From Humulus lupulus (taxonomy: Eukaryota; Streptophyta; Magnoliopsida; Rosales; Cannabaceae): a stretch of DNA of 64,000 bases. The notes under the pieces are model-generated. The model saw only the letters and a list, made by a program, of their open reading frames with translations, had not been told where the DNA came from and searched no databases. Where the stretch lies: contig NC_084793.1 in NCBI RefSeq assembly GCF_963169125.1, positions 139,726,297 through 139,790,296 of the forward strand, written 5' to 3'. Below are positions 10,315 through 21,167 of this stretch, piece by piece. How positions within the stretch are numbered: position 1 is the stretch's first letter; every line of letters begins with the position of its first letter. A program made the translations under genes and the position numbers.

Positions 10315-10893
10315 ATATGAATGTGATCATGTAATATTAATATTTGTATAAAATATTTTACGCAGGCTTGAGCTTAAGCTTATCAAAGAGGAATCCATTT
10401 AAAGTAGGGAAACAAGATAAAAGGTTATGCATGCATGCCTTATTGTGAAAAAAAAAATCAAGGTGCTAAGAGGATAGAGGAGTGGTTCGAAAAGCTCAAG
10501 GGCCCAAAAGAAACAAAATCTAGAGCTACAAAGTGTTATTTACATGAGAAAGCTAATTTCTGGACTCACGAATCCCGCTTATCCGCTGACACCAGGTAAG
10601 ACAACTTATGAATGTTTGGCTACAACATGATATGATTAGTTTTTAAATATTAAGACTTAAGTGTACTGTTAGAAACTAGTTCTTGAAGGTTACTTAAGAC
10701 CGTTGTCTTAATTGGGTTCACATATTCATATGTAAGGTAAGAAGTGGTGATTATGGTACCTGGCTAGCTATAGGTATTAAGTAAGTAAGATATGGGTATC
10801 CCCCGATAAGTAAGTAAGAAAGCATCAGACGCCTCCAGTGACTTTGTAAATAAGCTCGGTTGGCCACCAATATAAGGAAGACGTCTGAGTTAA
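10315..10893. other. Unassigned sequence
   Basis: About 580 bases flanking the solo LTR. I see no domain, terminal repeat or tandem repeat apart from short GTAAGTAAG strings near 10780-10810. Confidence 0.4.
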
Positions 10894-13276
10894 TGTAATG
10901 ACCCAAAAATACTAACACTAATTTTTTGGCAGAATTAAAAACATTCATAACATTTAAAAGGTCTCAACAATGCGGATAAAAAAAAGTTTTACTGTAATGT
11001 ATGCACACACTAAAAATATTGAAAAAAAAGCTTTAAAAGTATTATGGTAAACCCAACATAGTTTAAGCGAAATCAAAAGACTAAATTTGAAAGTGTAGAC
11101 TCCCCAAAGGTCGGGCCACATGTACACTTTCATAGGCAAACTCTGGGTCTCACTTCATCAGCTTCCATAGCCCTTACCTACAACATGAGCAACTAGTTAA
11201 GCGAAAACACTTAGTAAGTCAATTTAACAACACAAAGTAGAAACACACTATAGGAATCAATGTCCTAGTCATTTTCCTCACAATACATAACTTATCACAC
11301 TTAGAGTTCTGGATAAATCCGGGCCCTAATCAAACAATTTCAAGAACGCCTAAGAGCTTGATTGGTATACAATCAGGATTCTATTTTATGAATTTGGAAA
11401 CAAAAAATCAGTGGGCCCAACAAAAATACATGATTGGTTCAGTGATTTCAAAATTATTTTCAAATTTGAATCCAAAAATTAGGCCAAAAACTTAAAACGA
11501 TAATATCACGTTTTCATTTTATCCAATCCTAAAATCCAAAAAACTCAAACTTTGACTTTTTTTTTTTAAAAAATGCATTAAATTTGACTTAAATATTTAA
11601 TAATATATTTCAGTTACTTATTTCATTAGAAATGTTATTTGGAGGTGTATATGTGTTTATTATAAATAATAAAAAATTTAAGCATTTTTTTGTACTTAAA
11701 TTCAAGTAAATTTATAATTATGTATTAATTATAAAATAATATATTTGATTATAAATTAAAAAGATACAAAAAAATATATATTTAGAGTTCAATGTGTAGA
11801 TAATGTAAATATTAAAAGATATAAGGATATTATTGAAAATTAAAAGTAAAAATTTGAAAAGAATAACATATATATAAAAAAATATTATTGTATGTAAATG
11901 ATATAAAGAAATTTGGTTTGATTAAAATTTAATATCATGCAATATTTCTTTACAATTATTAAATTAGTTTTCATATTTAACTGAACTAATCACATATTCT
12001 AATATTGTTATATTTTCAGATTTTCTACCAATCACAGATTCAACTTTTTAAAACTCAAAAATAATTCACAGATTATTAACCAATCATATGTTCAGAAATA
12101 TATTTTCAGTCACAATATTCAGATTTTCATTTCAGAATAACAGTTTTTAAAACTATTGTATTTCAATCATGAACCAATCAGACCCTAAACGTCCTAGCGG
12201 CATCACCTTGCCTTTTAACAGAAGTCGAACACAAAATCCTACAAATAATCTAGACCAAAACAGAAGTAGGAAATAATGACTAATATCATAACTAACCCTA
12301 GAAGCCAATTCTGGAGTAGCCAAGTATCCATGAGCATCACAACTCAAATCACAGTGGAGACTCAAGTTTCAACACTGATATCTAGTTTAAAAATCTCTCG
12401 CGGGGGTAACAATAAGTTACGTAGGTCATTTATACTAGTTTCAAACTAAGAACTGGAGTTGGTGGATCTGCACTGGCTCATGGACACTTCTAGGTTTACC
12501 TATCATGCTTACCTCCGGGTCAAATGTCACGGTAGCTAACTGGACCAATAAAATAACGTATCACAATGGAGCATAAACACCCCTAGAGACTGTCTCCCAA
12601 CGAACCCTCTCTCTTTAATTAGTGTATAAGCCCTACTTCTAGCAAGTAATACAATAGTTAACTTATGTTGCAGATTCGTAAATCATAAACTGACTTACCA
12701 GTTGTCCTTAGCTGCGTACAAAATACCTTCCCTCGGGAAATCCCATTTCCTTAGCCAACACTATATTACAATGTACTTGGTTTAATTATGGCATTATAGT
12801 AGATTATATTCTACTTGGGCATTAAGATCATAACAGAATACCTACTAAGGGTATTCTCGTTCTTACACGTTTTAAACCATAACGATATTTTGAATTTTTC
12901 TCAGGAAAACTTCCCTCTTGTGTCTAGATATTTAAAAGTTGGTTTCTTCCCAAATTTCCCGCTCCTTTGTTATTATCAAGCTTAGCTGCAATAATATCAT
13001 TTTGGAATCTCTCAAACTTTACCATTTTCCATTTCATTAATTTTACCAAAAATCTCACATTTTCTAGTAAAATTCGTTAATCATAAACTTTAATAATTTA
13101 AGTTGATAATAATTAGTTAAAAAAATAATTAAAAGGAATAATTAATTAAGTTTGATTTTGATGAAAATAAATTTTATTTTGAAAAGATTTTTTAATTCAT
13201 GACTTAGAAAATTAGGGTTTTAGACCACTTTTCATTTCCTTAAATAAAGACAATTTAACTAATAAAAAGTATTAAC
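10894..13276 (-). repeat. Ty3/gypsy-type LTR in minus orientation, interrupted by a Harbinger-like element
   Basis: Read on the minus strand, it ends GGGTCATTACA at 10894. Inside, at about 11150-11200, it has the landmark GTAGGTAAGGG followed by a segment on cytosine-poor DNA, which also marks the 3' third of the Tekay LTRs in this window (compare 15186). Its right boundary is not clear, because it abuts a Tekay LTR fragment at 13277. The family is not the same as Tekay. The DNA element at 11354-12185 lies inside it. Confidence 0.45.
11354..12185. mobile_element. Non-autonomous PIF/Harbinger (Tourist-like) element, 832 bp
   Basis: The ends are imperfect inverted repeats: GAGCTTGATTGGT on the left and GGGTCTGATTGGT when the right end is reverse-complemented (10 of 13 match). 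Both ends are flanked by TAA (11351-11353 and 12186-12188), the preferred target of this superfamily. The interior is very AT-rich and non-coding, with further TGATTGGTT-like copies near both ends. No transposase is encoded, so it would depend on one supplied elsewhere. Confidence 0.68.
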
Positions 13277-14370
13277 TGTAATGTTCTGAGTAACCAAGAA
13301 CATTACACTGTGTGTTTAAAATAGTGCAAGACTCGCTAATCAAGTCATTTGAACATAATTTTGTTTCTAAAGTCGAATGACAAGTTAGGGTTAAAGGATT
13401 TTGATCGTAAAATGATTGATTTTCATTAAGATAAAAGCTTGATACATGGGATCCCAAAAATAAGGTTTACTTGGCGGAAAAAACCCTCAAAAGTTAGTAC
13501 AACAAAAGCCAGTGTAAATGGCAAAATAAAGTTTTGACCTCCAGTTCCTATAATTCCCTTGGTCGTGGCGGTTGAGCAGCTGGTGATGTACACTCTGCCC
13601 CCAAAGCTCTCCAACTCGGTCCAGCCTTCCCTTGCCTTGACCCGCACCACGTAGCACCACGTAGCACCCATGAGCCAAGGCTCAACAAGAAAACCATAAT
13701 CAACAAGCATAGACAATAACAAGTGTATATAACAAACTTTAGTCCAATCAGTTCAATAAATCAGCAGAATATAAGTATTAAGCTAGGCAACGATAAACAT
13801 ATACTTTCAAACGTATAACTCAATCTTTAATACAAACATTTAGGTGTCAACGCTCTTAGCCCAAGCCCTCTGGTTATTTAGCTGATCCTGGCTCACTTAG
13901 GCTGAGCTGCGTTCAGTATGCTTATCATCAGCCCTTGGCTCCCTTACGTCGTACTTTCACATTACACATTACAGATATATAATTAACAGAGCACATATGT
14001 TAAATTATAGGAAATCTCAGTCCCATTCACAACCACTTGGGTGTAGTTTTCTTACCTTAAGTCCCGAGGGTAGGATAAAGAGCGGTCCCGAGCATGATCC
14101 TCGATTCTGAGCCCTAATGGTAACCCTAGTCACAAGCAACAATGAATAACTATTAAATTCTAATCTAATTAAATGTTTTGGAGATAAATACTAGCTTCGA
14201 GGGCCTCTAATTCTACTAAGCCAAGTAGTATAATTTATTCCGAGGGCTTAGGTTTAAATCCCCGAGCCTAAAAACCAACCTTGGCTATGGCTACCTAGGC
14301 GGGTTGAACCTGGCACTAAGGGTTGCAGCGCACCTCAAGTTAGAGGCGCCAGCCTCCTTTCTTAAGGGGA
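13277..14370 (-). repeat. Left arm of a Tekay LTR palindrome: LTR 3' half in minus orientation
   Basis: It starts TGTAATGTTC and aligns by eye, reverse-complemented, with the 3' half of the Tekay LTRs in this window (landmarks ACACTGTGTGTTTAAAATAG, GTAGTTTTCTTACC and the CCGAGGGC block). It stops in a GC-rich segment and switches there to the opposite orientation. The exact switch point lies between about 14300 and 14420. Confidence 0.7.
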
Positions 14371-15554
14371 GGTGGGGCGTGACTTTCCCCCTAGGGTGCC
14401 CATGCGATATGGAGGGGAATGCTTGGGGTGCCTCTGCCTAGTTGGGGCGCCCCTACGCAATACAGTGGAATGCTTCAGATGTCTTTGCCCAGTTGGGGTG
14501 ACCCTACCTTATGCCCTTTTTTGCATGGCTCAATTTTAGGGCTTGGGAAGGACTTGGGGGCTAGGGATGATGATTCTACAACCCCGTTTGGTGGAATTGG
14601 AGGTCTCGAGAGCATGAGATTAGTCTTGAAGTTTGTTTTTGAAATTGGAACATAACAAGGATATCATTTATGGTTGTGACTATGGTTACCACTAGGCTTG
14701 AGGAAGGATCATGCTCGAGGTCATACTTGTTCTTCAGCACAGGACCAAAGGTAAGAAAACTTCATCCTGGTTGTGATTAGGGCTCGGGCCCTATTAATGA
14801 ACATGATTATAATTATGCTTATGACTGCTTGATTAAGCATGCTTGAATACACTATATCTGATTATGTGTTAAGTGAATTGTATGCTTGATTGTACCTGAT
14901 CTGAATGCTCGGTTTGTAAGTCGAGGTCGGAATTACGCGTGCGGAATGTAGGCTGCTATGGCTAGGCCACCCTGAAGTGCGATATGCACTTTTCTGGCTC
15001 GGATGGCACTTGAATAAATAGTAGTGTAGTATGCACTTGTGTGACTATATAGTCGCTTAAATTGGAAAATGTGTCTGCTTTAGTACAGTTATTACAGCTG
15101 AGTAAGTTGTTATATTCTGTTGTGTATCTTAATCTCTTTAATTAAGTTTTCATGTTGAGCCTTGGCTCATAGGTGCTATGTGGTGTAGGTAAGGGTAAGG
15201 AGAAGTTGGACCAGCCATGAGTTAGAGAGCTTTAGGGGCGATGTGTACATATGCAGTCTGCTCGACCACCACAGCCAGGGTATCACGGAGGGACTAGGGT
15301 TTGACCCTATTTTACCGCTCATGCCAGCTTATTTTGTAATCTTTTGGGTTGTAAATAACTTTTAAAATTCTATTTCGGGATCCCATGTACAGATTGAACC
15401 TTTTAATGAAAATGTTTACTTCTTTGACAAAAAATTTTAATGCCTAAATCATTAGTTACTTTAATCACACGTTTAAGTCCAAATGACTCGTTTAGCGAGT
15501 CCAGCACTATTTTAAACACACGTTGTAATAGTCCTGGAATAGTAAGGCATTACA
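14371..15554 (+). repeat. 3' half of the Tekay 5' LTR
   Basis: It matches the 3' LTR at 22400-23655 in order: the GGACTTGGGGGC block, the GGTAAGAAAAC landmark, GTGTAGGTAAGGGTAAGG and the end AAGGCATTACA at 15554. It is followed at once by a primer-binding-site-like sequence, which identifies it as the 5' LTR. Confidence 0.8.
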
Positions 15555-15570
15555 ACTTGCTATCAGAACC
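15555..15570 (+). promoter_or_regulatory. Degenerate primer binding site of the Tekay element
   Basis: ACTTGCTATCAGAACC directly follows the LTR end. It is two changes away from the TTGGTATCAGAGCC type that pairs with initiator Met tRNA. Confidence 0.7.
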
Positions 15571-15779
15571 GTCTAGATTTAAGGGTTCCTGAAGATGGGC
15601 TGGACATGTACACTCGCCACTAAAGACAAGCTCGACTCAGGGTTTTGTAATTATTAAGATGGTTATGTGCTCAATTTTTTAAAGGAGATATATATGCCTT
15701 ATCTTCCTGTCTAATTAGGAAGCATGAGCTATTCTGATAGGGCCTGGCCCTTGACTCGTGTATGCATGTTAAAGATGTA

Positions 15780-16010
15780 CTTATTAGCACTATTGTTGCT
15801 TGCAAATGCTAAATAAATGCTTATGAGCATCATTGTTGCTTTTGAATGCTAGAAATTCTTATTATCACTGTTATCTGTTTATAAATGTCAGAAGGTGTTT
15901 ATTAGCGCTATGTTTGAGCATGAATACAAAACAATTTTCTCATTAGCATGACTGTTGCATGTGAAAGCTATTGAAATGCTTATTAGCATTGTGATTGCAT
16001 GTGAATGCTT
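15780..16010 (+). repeat. Degenerate ~40-bp tandem repeat in the Tekay leader
   Basis: About six diverged copies of a unit containing TTATTAGCA, TTGTTGC and GAATGCT lie in the untranslated leader between the primer site and gag. Confidence 0.6.
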
Positions 16011-16079
16011 ATTTGATCGGTTTTGGATAGCGGGGAAGCATTGAATATTGTTATCATTGCCTGATAGGCTGAGTTGTTG

Positions 16080-16515
16080 ACTACAGGTAGACTTGGAAGT
16101 ATGCTTCCAAGGCAGTCAAACTGACTAGTCGACCAGGAAATACAGGCACAGAATGATAACTAGGGTCAAGATCCTCTACCAACCCCTGAGACTTGGCAAG
16201 AGATGCTTGCTGAAATACAAGCTAGACTACAGAGATAGTAAGAAGAAATTTTCCTGTTGAGATAGCAGCAGGTTCGAGTAGGGAACGCTGGGCAAGTAAT
16301 TCCACCAGCTGCCCAAGTACCAGTCGTACAGTAGCAACCAGAGGTTGACAATTGCTGGGAAGAGTTAAATGAGCGGTGCAGGAAACAACACCATCCGACT
16401 TTTAAGGGTAGCGCAGATTCACTCAAGGCTGAGCAGTGGATGATCATGATCACATCCTTCCTAAATTTTATGAGGGTGGTGGGTAACGAGATAGTGGCTT
16501 GTGTCGTGTACTTGT
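16080..16515 (+). pseudogene. gag: Tekay gag, N-terminal part
   Basis: The reading around 16350-16500 gives a retrotransposon gag core (HHPTFKGSADSLKAEQW, then FLNFMRVVGNEIVACVVYLL), the conserved stretch used in particle assembly. It stops where a copia LTR begins at 16516. The C-terminal gag and its zinc knuckle are not seen on the far side, so sequence was lost as well as interrupted. Confidence 0.7.
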
Positions 16516-18169
16516 TGTTAGGAAATGTTCCTAGTGCGCAACAAAAATTGCGGTAATGGTAGTGTTGTATACAAAAAAAAATTCATATAAACAACTTTAT
16601 ATGAGAATCCTTTAATATGCAATATGTTAATCAACAAAATATGTATATGTAAAATAACACGAAATGATTTACCTCTTATAGCCTATCAAGAATCCTTGAA
16701 TCGTTTTGTATATATTTCGATCTTCCTATCCTCGCTAGAGTACTCCCATCAAGATCTCCCAAGACTTTCTCTACACCTCAAGATGTGGGTGGGCACATAG
16801 AGAACAAGAATCAAATTTGTGAAACAAAAGTATTCTCAACACATGAGACTCTTGATTATAGGCTAGAGAGAAATGTTTATCTTTTGTGAGAAAATGATGA
16901 TTTCTTTTACTGATTCCACTTTTAAAACTGTTGTTCTCCTATTTTCTATCATATAGATTATATAGTTACTATTATCATAATTATAATAATAAAATAAAAT
17001 TGATCATCTTAATATTAAAAAAAACAAACGATAATTAAAGACAAAGTCTTGCATTCCATTTTGAAAACTTTTTTCAAAATATTTAATTAATTAATTAAAT
17101 CAATATTTGATCACTATCAGTAGTGGTACACACATAGGGCAGTCCAGGAAGCCCTATGAGTGTAACACCTCTCTTAAATAAGGGGAATTGATTTTTCATG
17201 CATATTTATTTTACTTAATTAATAATTATAAATTCAAATAAGGTATCATCTTTTTAAGGAAAAGATAACAACTTAAATTTCAAAATTCAAAATTCAAAAT
17301 TTGAATTTTCATTATCATCTTATTATTAAATAAATAAGTATAATAATCAAAACCAACTTTGACTATCCATATTTATCCTTTCTCACTTAAATAAAATAAT
17401 TGATTGAAATCAATTTCTTTTATTTCTACACAATTTTGAAAATTGCATTAATGCAATAATAAATTTTACAACTTCAATTATCACATGATTGCATACTTAT
17501 CCCGAAGAATAAATATTCTCCCAAATAGTCCATTCACAGTTTGACCCTTGTATCAACTATTTACATTGAATAGTGTTGATAGAGTCCCCCTATGGACATA
17601 TGGACCAGTAATTCCAAGCTCCATTAAATAAAAGATTATTAACCAAAACTCTTTGATTCAATAATTATATTTATTAATCTCATGATTACTCCACCATAAA
17701 TATGAGACTGCACTCTTGAGAATTAAAGACATGTATATACTGAGTACTTTATTGTAACCATAAAGTGTCTATAGATATAATCATTACATACAAATTAATC
17801 CTCTATTGATAATTCATTATTAAGTGGGAAAAGATTATCGTTTTACCCTTTTAATTTTTTCTTGAATCCTAGTGTACCATTGACTTTACTAGTGAAGGTT
17901 AATTCATAATCTGATTATGAATTTGACGTCAATAACCTTTTCAGTTCCAAAAGTCAAACCAATAGGGAACCATTATTCAATCTATAAAAAGGTATAGATT
18001 CTATATCTGTTAAGCTATGTCCCCAGCCATATACATCATTGAGTTCCCAAAACAATAGTCATTTGCCTGAACATTCTGACAAACCGTAACACATGAATCA
18101 AAGGATCAAATGACATGTATACGAGTTCATATTGACCTCAGGATTAAGATCTTTTTGTATATGATCATC
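16516..18169 (-). mobile_element. Copia LTR in minus orientation, truncated
   Basis: On the minus strand it ends CATTTCCTAACA at 16516. It runs parallel to the other copia LTRs here: the block containing ATGATCAT, ATCTTAATCC, GAACTC and TTTGATTCATG at its right end is shared with 35260-35340. The first ~400 bases of the LTR are missing at the right end, and no target duplication is visible. It seems to have entered gag of the Tekay element and later lost its 5' end together with the adjacent gag sequence. Confidence 0.65.
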
Positions 18170-18600
18170 AGTTGTGACAAGTCAGCTTTCTAGTGCTGGC
18201 ACTTCTTACACTGTATTGATTAATTCTAATGCTACACACTCATTCTTTTCTAGTAGAATAATTGATAGATTGTGTAGAACTTGTGACTATTACACTGTGG
18301 GGCTTAGGACCTTATTGCCTATTAGGGAGTTGGTAGTCTCTAGGAGATTGGTTAGATCATTGCAAGTGGTGGCTGACAGTAGATAATTATCGGTTCAATT
18401 GATTGCGGTTGTTATGGATGATTTCAATGTGATTCTGGGTATGGATTAGTTAGCCAAATACGGGGCGACTATAGATTGTAAGAAAAAGATGGTGACTTTT
18501 GAGCCTGAGGGTGAGGACCCATTTTTTTTTGTTGGCACTTTGCATGGACCCCATGTTCCTATGATATCAGCATTAAGGACTAGAGACCTATTGTGAGGTG
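18170..18600 (+). pseudogene. pol: Tekay aspartic protease
   Basis: The domain reads AGTSYTVLINSNATHSFFSS and later the WLAKYGATIDC-like region around 18450. The catalytic motif, normally Asp-Ser-Gly, reads Asn-Ser-Asn, so the active-site aspartate is gone. Stops at 18384-18386 and beyond break the frame. Confidence 0.8.
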
Positions 18601-20040
18601 GTTTTATAGGATTCCTAGCTAGTGTGGTAGACACCACTAAGGTCATGCCAGTGGGACCAGAGGAGACCAGATTGGTTTGTGAGTTCTTAGACATGTTCCA
18701 TGAGGACTTACCAGGATTGCCACGGCACCGAGAGATTCAGTTCGTGATTGAGTTAGCACCAGGTACAAAAATAGTGTCTAGGGCACCATACATAATGGCT
18801 CCGAAAGAACTGAAAGAGTTGAAGTAACAGTTAGATGAGCTACTTGACTTAAGTTTTATTAGGCCCAGATTCTCGCCATGGGTGCGCCAGCTTTATTTGT
18901 GAAGAAGAAAGATGGTTCTCTGAGGATGTGTATTGATTATAGAGAACTAAACAAGCTAACTATTAAGAACAAGTATCCATTGTCAAGAATTGATGATTTG
19001 TTTGATCAGCTACAGGGTAAGACAATGTTCTCAAAGATTGATCTTCGATCTAGTTATCACCAACTGGAGATCAAAGAGGAAGACATACCGAAGATAACTT
19101 TTCGTACCAGATACAGGCATTGTGAATTCTTAGTCATGTCCTTTGGATTGACTAATGCCCCAGCAACTTTTATGGATCTGATGAACAAAGTGTTCAAGGA
19201 TTACATCGATTGGTTTGTGTTCATCTTCACCGATGATATTCTAGTTTATTCTCAGTCAGAGGAAGAGCACGAGCAGCATCTTCGGTTGGTTTTACAGAGG
19301 CTAAGGGAGCACATGTTATATTCCAAATTCAAGAAGTGTGAGTTCTTACTACCTCAAGTGATCTGTCTGGGTCACATTGTCAGCAAAGACGGGATTAAAG
19401 TGGATCCAGCCAAGATTGAGGTAGTTAGAGATTGGCCAAGGCCAAGGCCAAGGAGTGCTTCAGAGATCAGGAGTTTCCTTGGATTGGCAGGTTATTATAG
19501 GTGTTTCGTTGAGGGGTTCTCAGGGATTGGTACACCACTGACAGAGTTGACACGTAAGAACCTAAAGTTTTTATGGTCAAATAGGTGTGAGAGCAGCTTC
19601 CAGAATTTGAAGCGGCGGTTGATCACTACTCTTGTTATGATTCTTCCAACAAATCAAGAGAACTTTGTAGTTTACTGCGATGCTTCGAGACATGGATTGG
19701 GATGTGTTCTTATGCAGGAAGGGAAGGTGATTGTTTATGCATCACTCCAATTAAAGGAATATGAATACCCCACTCAACATTTGGAGTTAGCAGCAGTGGA
19801 TTTTGCACTGAAGGTGTGGCAACACTATTTATATGGAGAGAAGAGTGAGATATACACTAATCACAAAAGCTTGAAGTATTTCTTCACACACAAAAAATCT
19901 GAACATGAGATAGATGCATTGGCTAGAGTTAGTGAAAGATTATTATTGTGGGATTCTCTACCACTCGGGGAAATCCAACGTGGTGGTGGATGCCTTGAAT
20001 CGGAGAGGCTTGGGATAGTTATTCAGTTTGAAACAGATAT
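18601..20040 (+). pseudogene. pol: Tekay reverse transcriptase and RNase H
   Basis: The linker (LVCEFLDMFHEDLPGLPRH) ends at a TAA (18825-18827), and a frame change occurs near 18880. From there 396 codons are open. They cover the RT fingers and palm ([31 protein letters not shown]), the catalytic box FTDDILVYS near 19230, the thumb, and RNase H ([26 protein letters not shown]). RNase H loses its frame near 19930. This is the best-preserved coding stretch of the element. Confidence 0.9.
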
Positions 20041-21140
20041 CCAAGGAGTTGGCAGAGGAGATGACTAGAGCGGAGATAAAGTTTGTGGTGGGCCGGTTAG
20101 CCAACATCACCTTACAGTCTACTCTCTTGGAGAGGATTAGGGAAGGGCAGATGAATGATCCTCAGTTGATGAGGCATAGAGAGGACGTCCTAGCTGGAGT
20201 GGCTAGGGACTACACTAATTCGAAGATGGGTTTACTGATATACATGGACCAGATTTGTGTTCCGGTGGAATCAGCTATCAGACGAGAGATTCTGGATGAA
20301 TCTGATACTACACCTTATTCTCTACACCCAGGATCCACATATATGTACCAAAATTAGAGAACTTTATATTTGTGGCATGGGATGAAGAAAGAAGTGACTG
20401 AATATGTATCCAAGTGCCATTCAGGGGCGGGCAAAAGTGCCTTTGGGACCATTCGACATTCATAGCCTTTCAATCCTATTCGGTTCTTGCAAGACTAGAC
20501 CAAAGGCCAACAAGGCTACTACAACCTTTGGGTATCCCTAAATGGAAATGGGAGGACATTACCATGGACTTCATAGTGGGATTACCCAAGACTGTTGGTC
20601 AAGATGATTCAGTCTGGGTGATTGTGGATCGGTATACCAAATCAGCCAATTTCTTGCAAGTAAGTACGACTTCACAATGGATCAGTACGCTAATCTTTAT
20701 GAGAAAGATATAGTAAGGCTTCATGGGACTCCTAGGTCTATCGTGTTGGATCGGGACCCCATCTTTACTTCCAAGTTTTGGGGAATTATGCAGAAAGCCA
20801 TGAGTGCACAGTTGAAATTTAGTATAGCTTATCTCCTCAGACAGACGGTCAGTCTGAGAGGATGATTCAGATACTGGAAGACATGCTTCGGCATACGTTT
20901 TAGACTTTGAAGGATCCTAGAGTAAGTATTTTCCATTGATAGAGTTTTCCTACAAGAACAGCTACTTGTCTTATGAAGAGCAGCCAATCCAGATATTAGA
21001 CAGGAAGGATAAGGTCTTGAGGAATAAAACCATACCTTTGGTTAAGATATTATGGAGGAACAACAAGGTCGAAGAGGTGACCTAGGAATTAGAGTCAGAT
21101 ATGTGAAAGTAGTATCCCGAGTTGTGAAGTAAATTTCGAG
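20041..21140 (+). pseudogene. pol: Tekay integrase with chromodomain remnant
   Basis: The integrase zinc module starts at HPGSTYMYQN (about 20325) but is cut by a stop, and its second Cys pair is degraded (KCHSGAGK). Core pieces follow: ITMDFIVGLPKTV with VDRYTKSANF, VLDRDPIFTSKFW, and a GQSERMIQILEDMLR-like segment at about 20845-20890. The sequence between the core and the tail is shortened. At 20976-21110 the frame shows IQILDRKDKVLRNKTIPLV and KILWRNNKVEEVT, a chromodomain. Chromodomains guide integration towards particular chromatin. All parts are broken. Confidence 0.82.
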
Positions 21141-21153
21141 GATGAAATTCTAT

Positions 21154-21167
21154 AAGGAGGGGATAGT
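21154..21167 (+). promoter_or_regulatory. Polypurine tract of the Tekay element
   Basis: AAGGAGGGGATAGT lies immediately upstream of the TGTAGCATCC start of the 3' LTR. Confidence 0.75.

Noticed and set aside
10889..13276. Duplication of GTTAA-like bases at the edges of the minus-strand gypsy LTR
   Set aside because: The left edge reads GTTAA and the right reads TTAAC in a different register. The right LTR end is not defined, so no duplication can be claimed.
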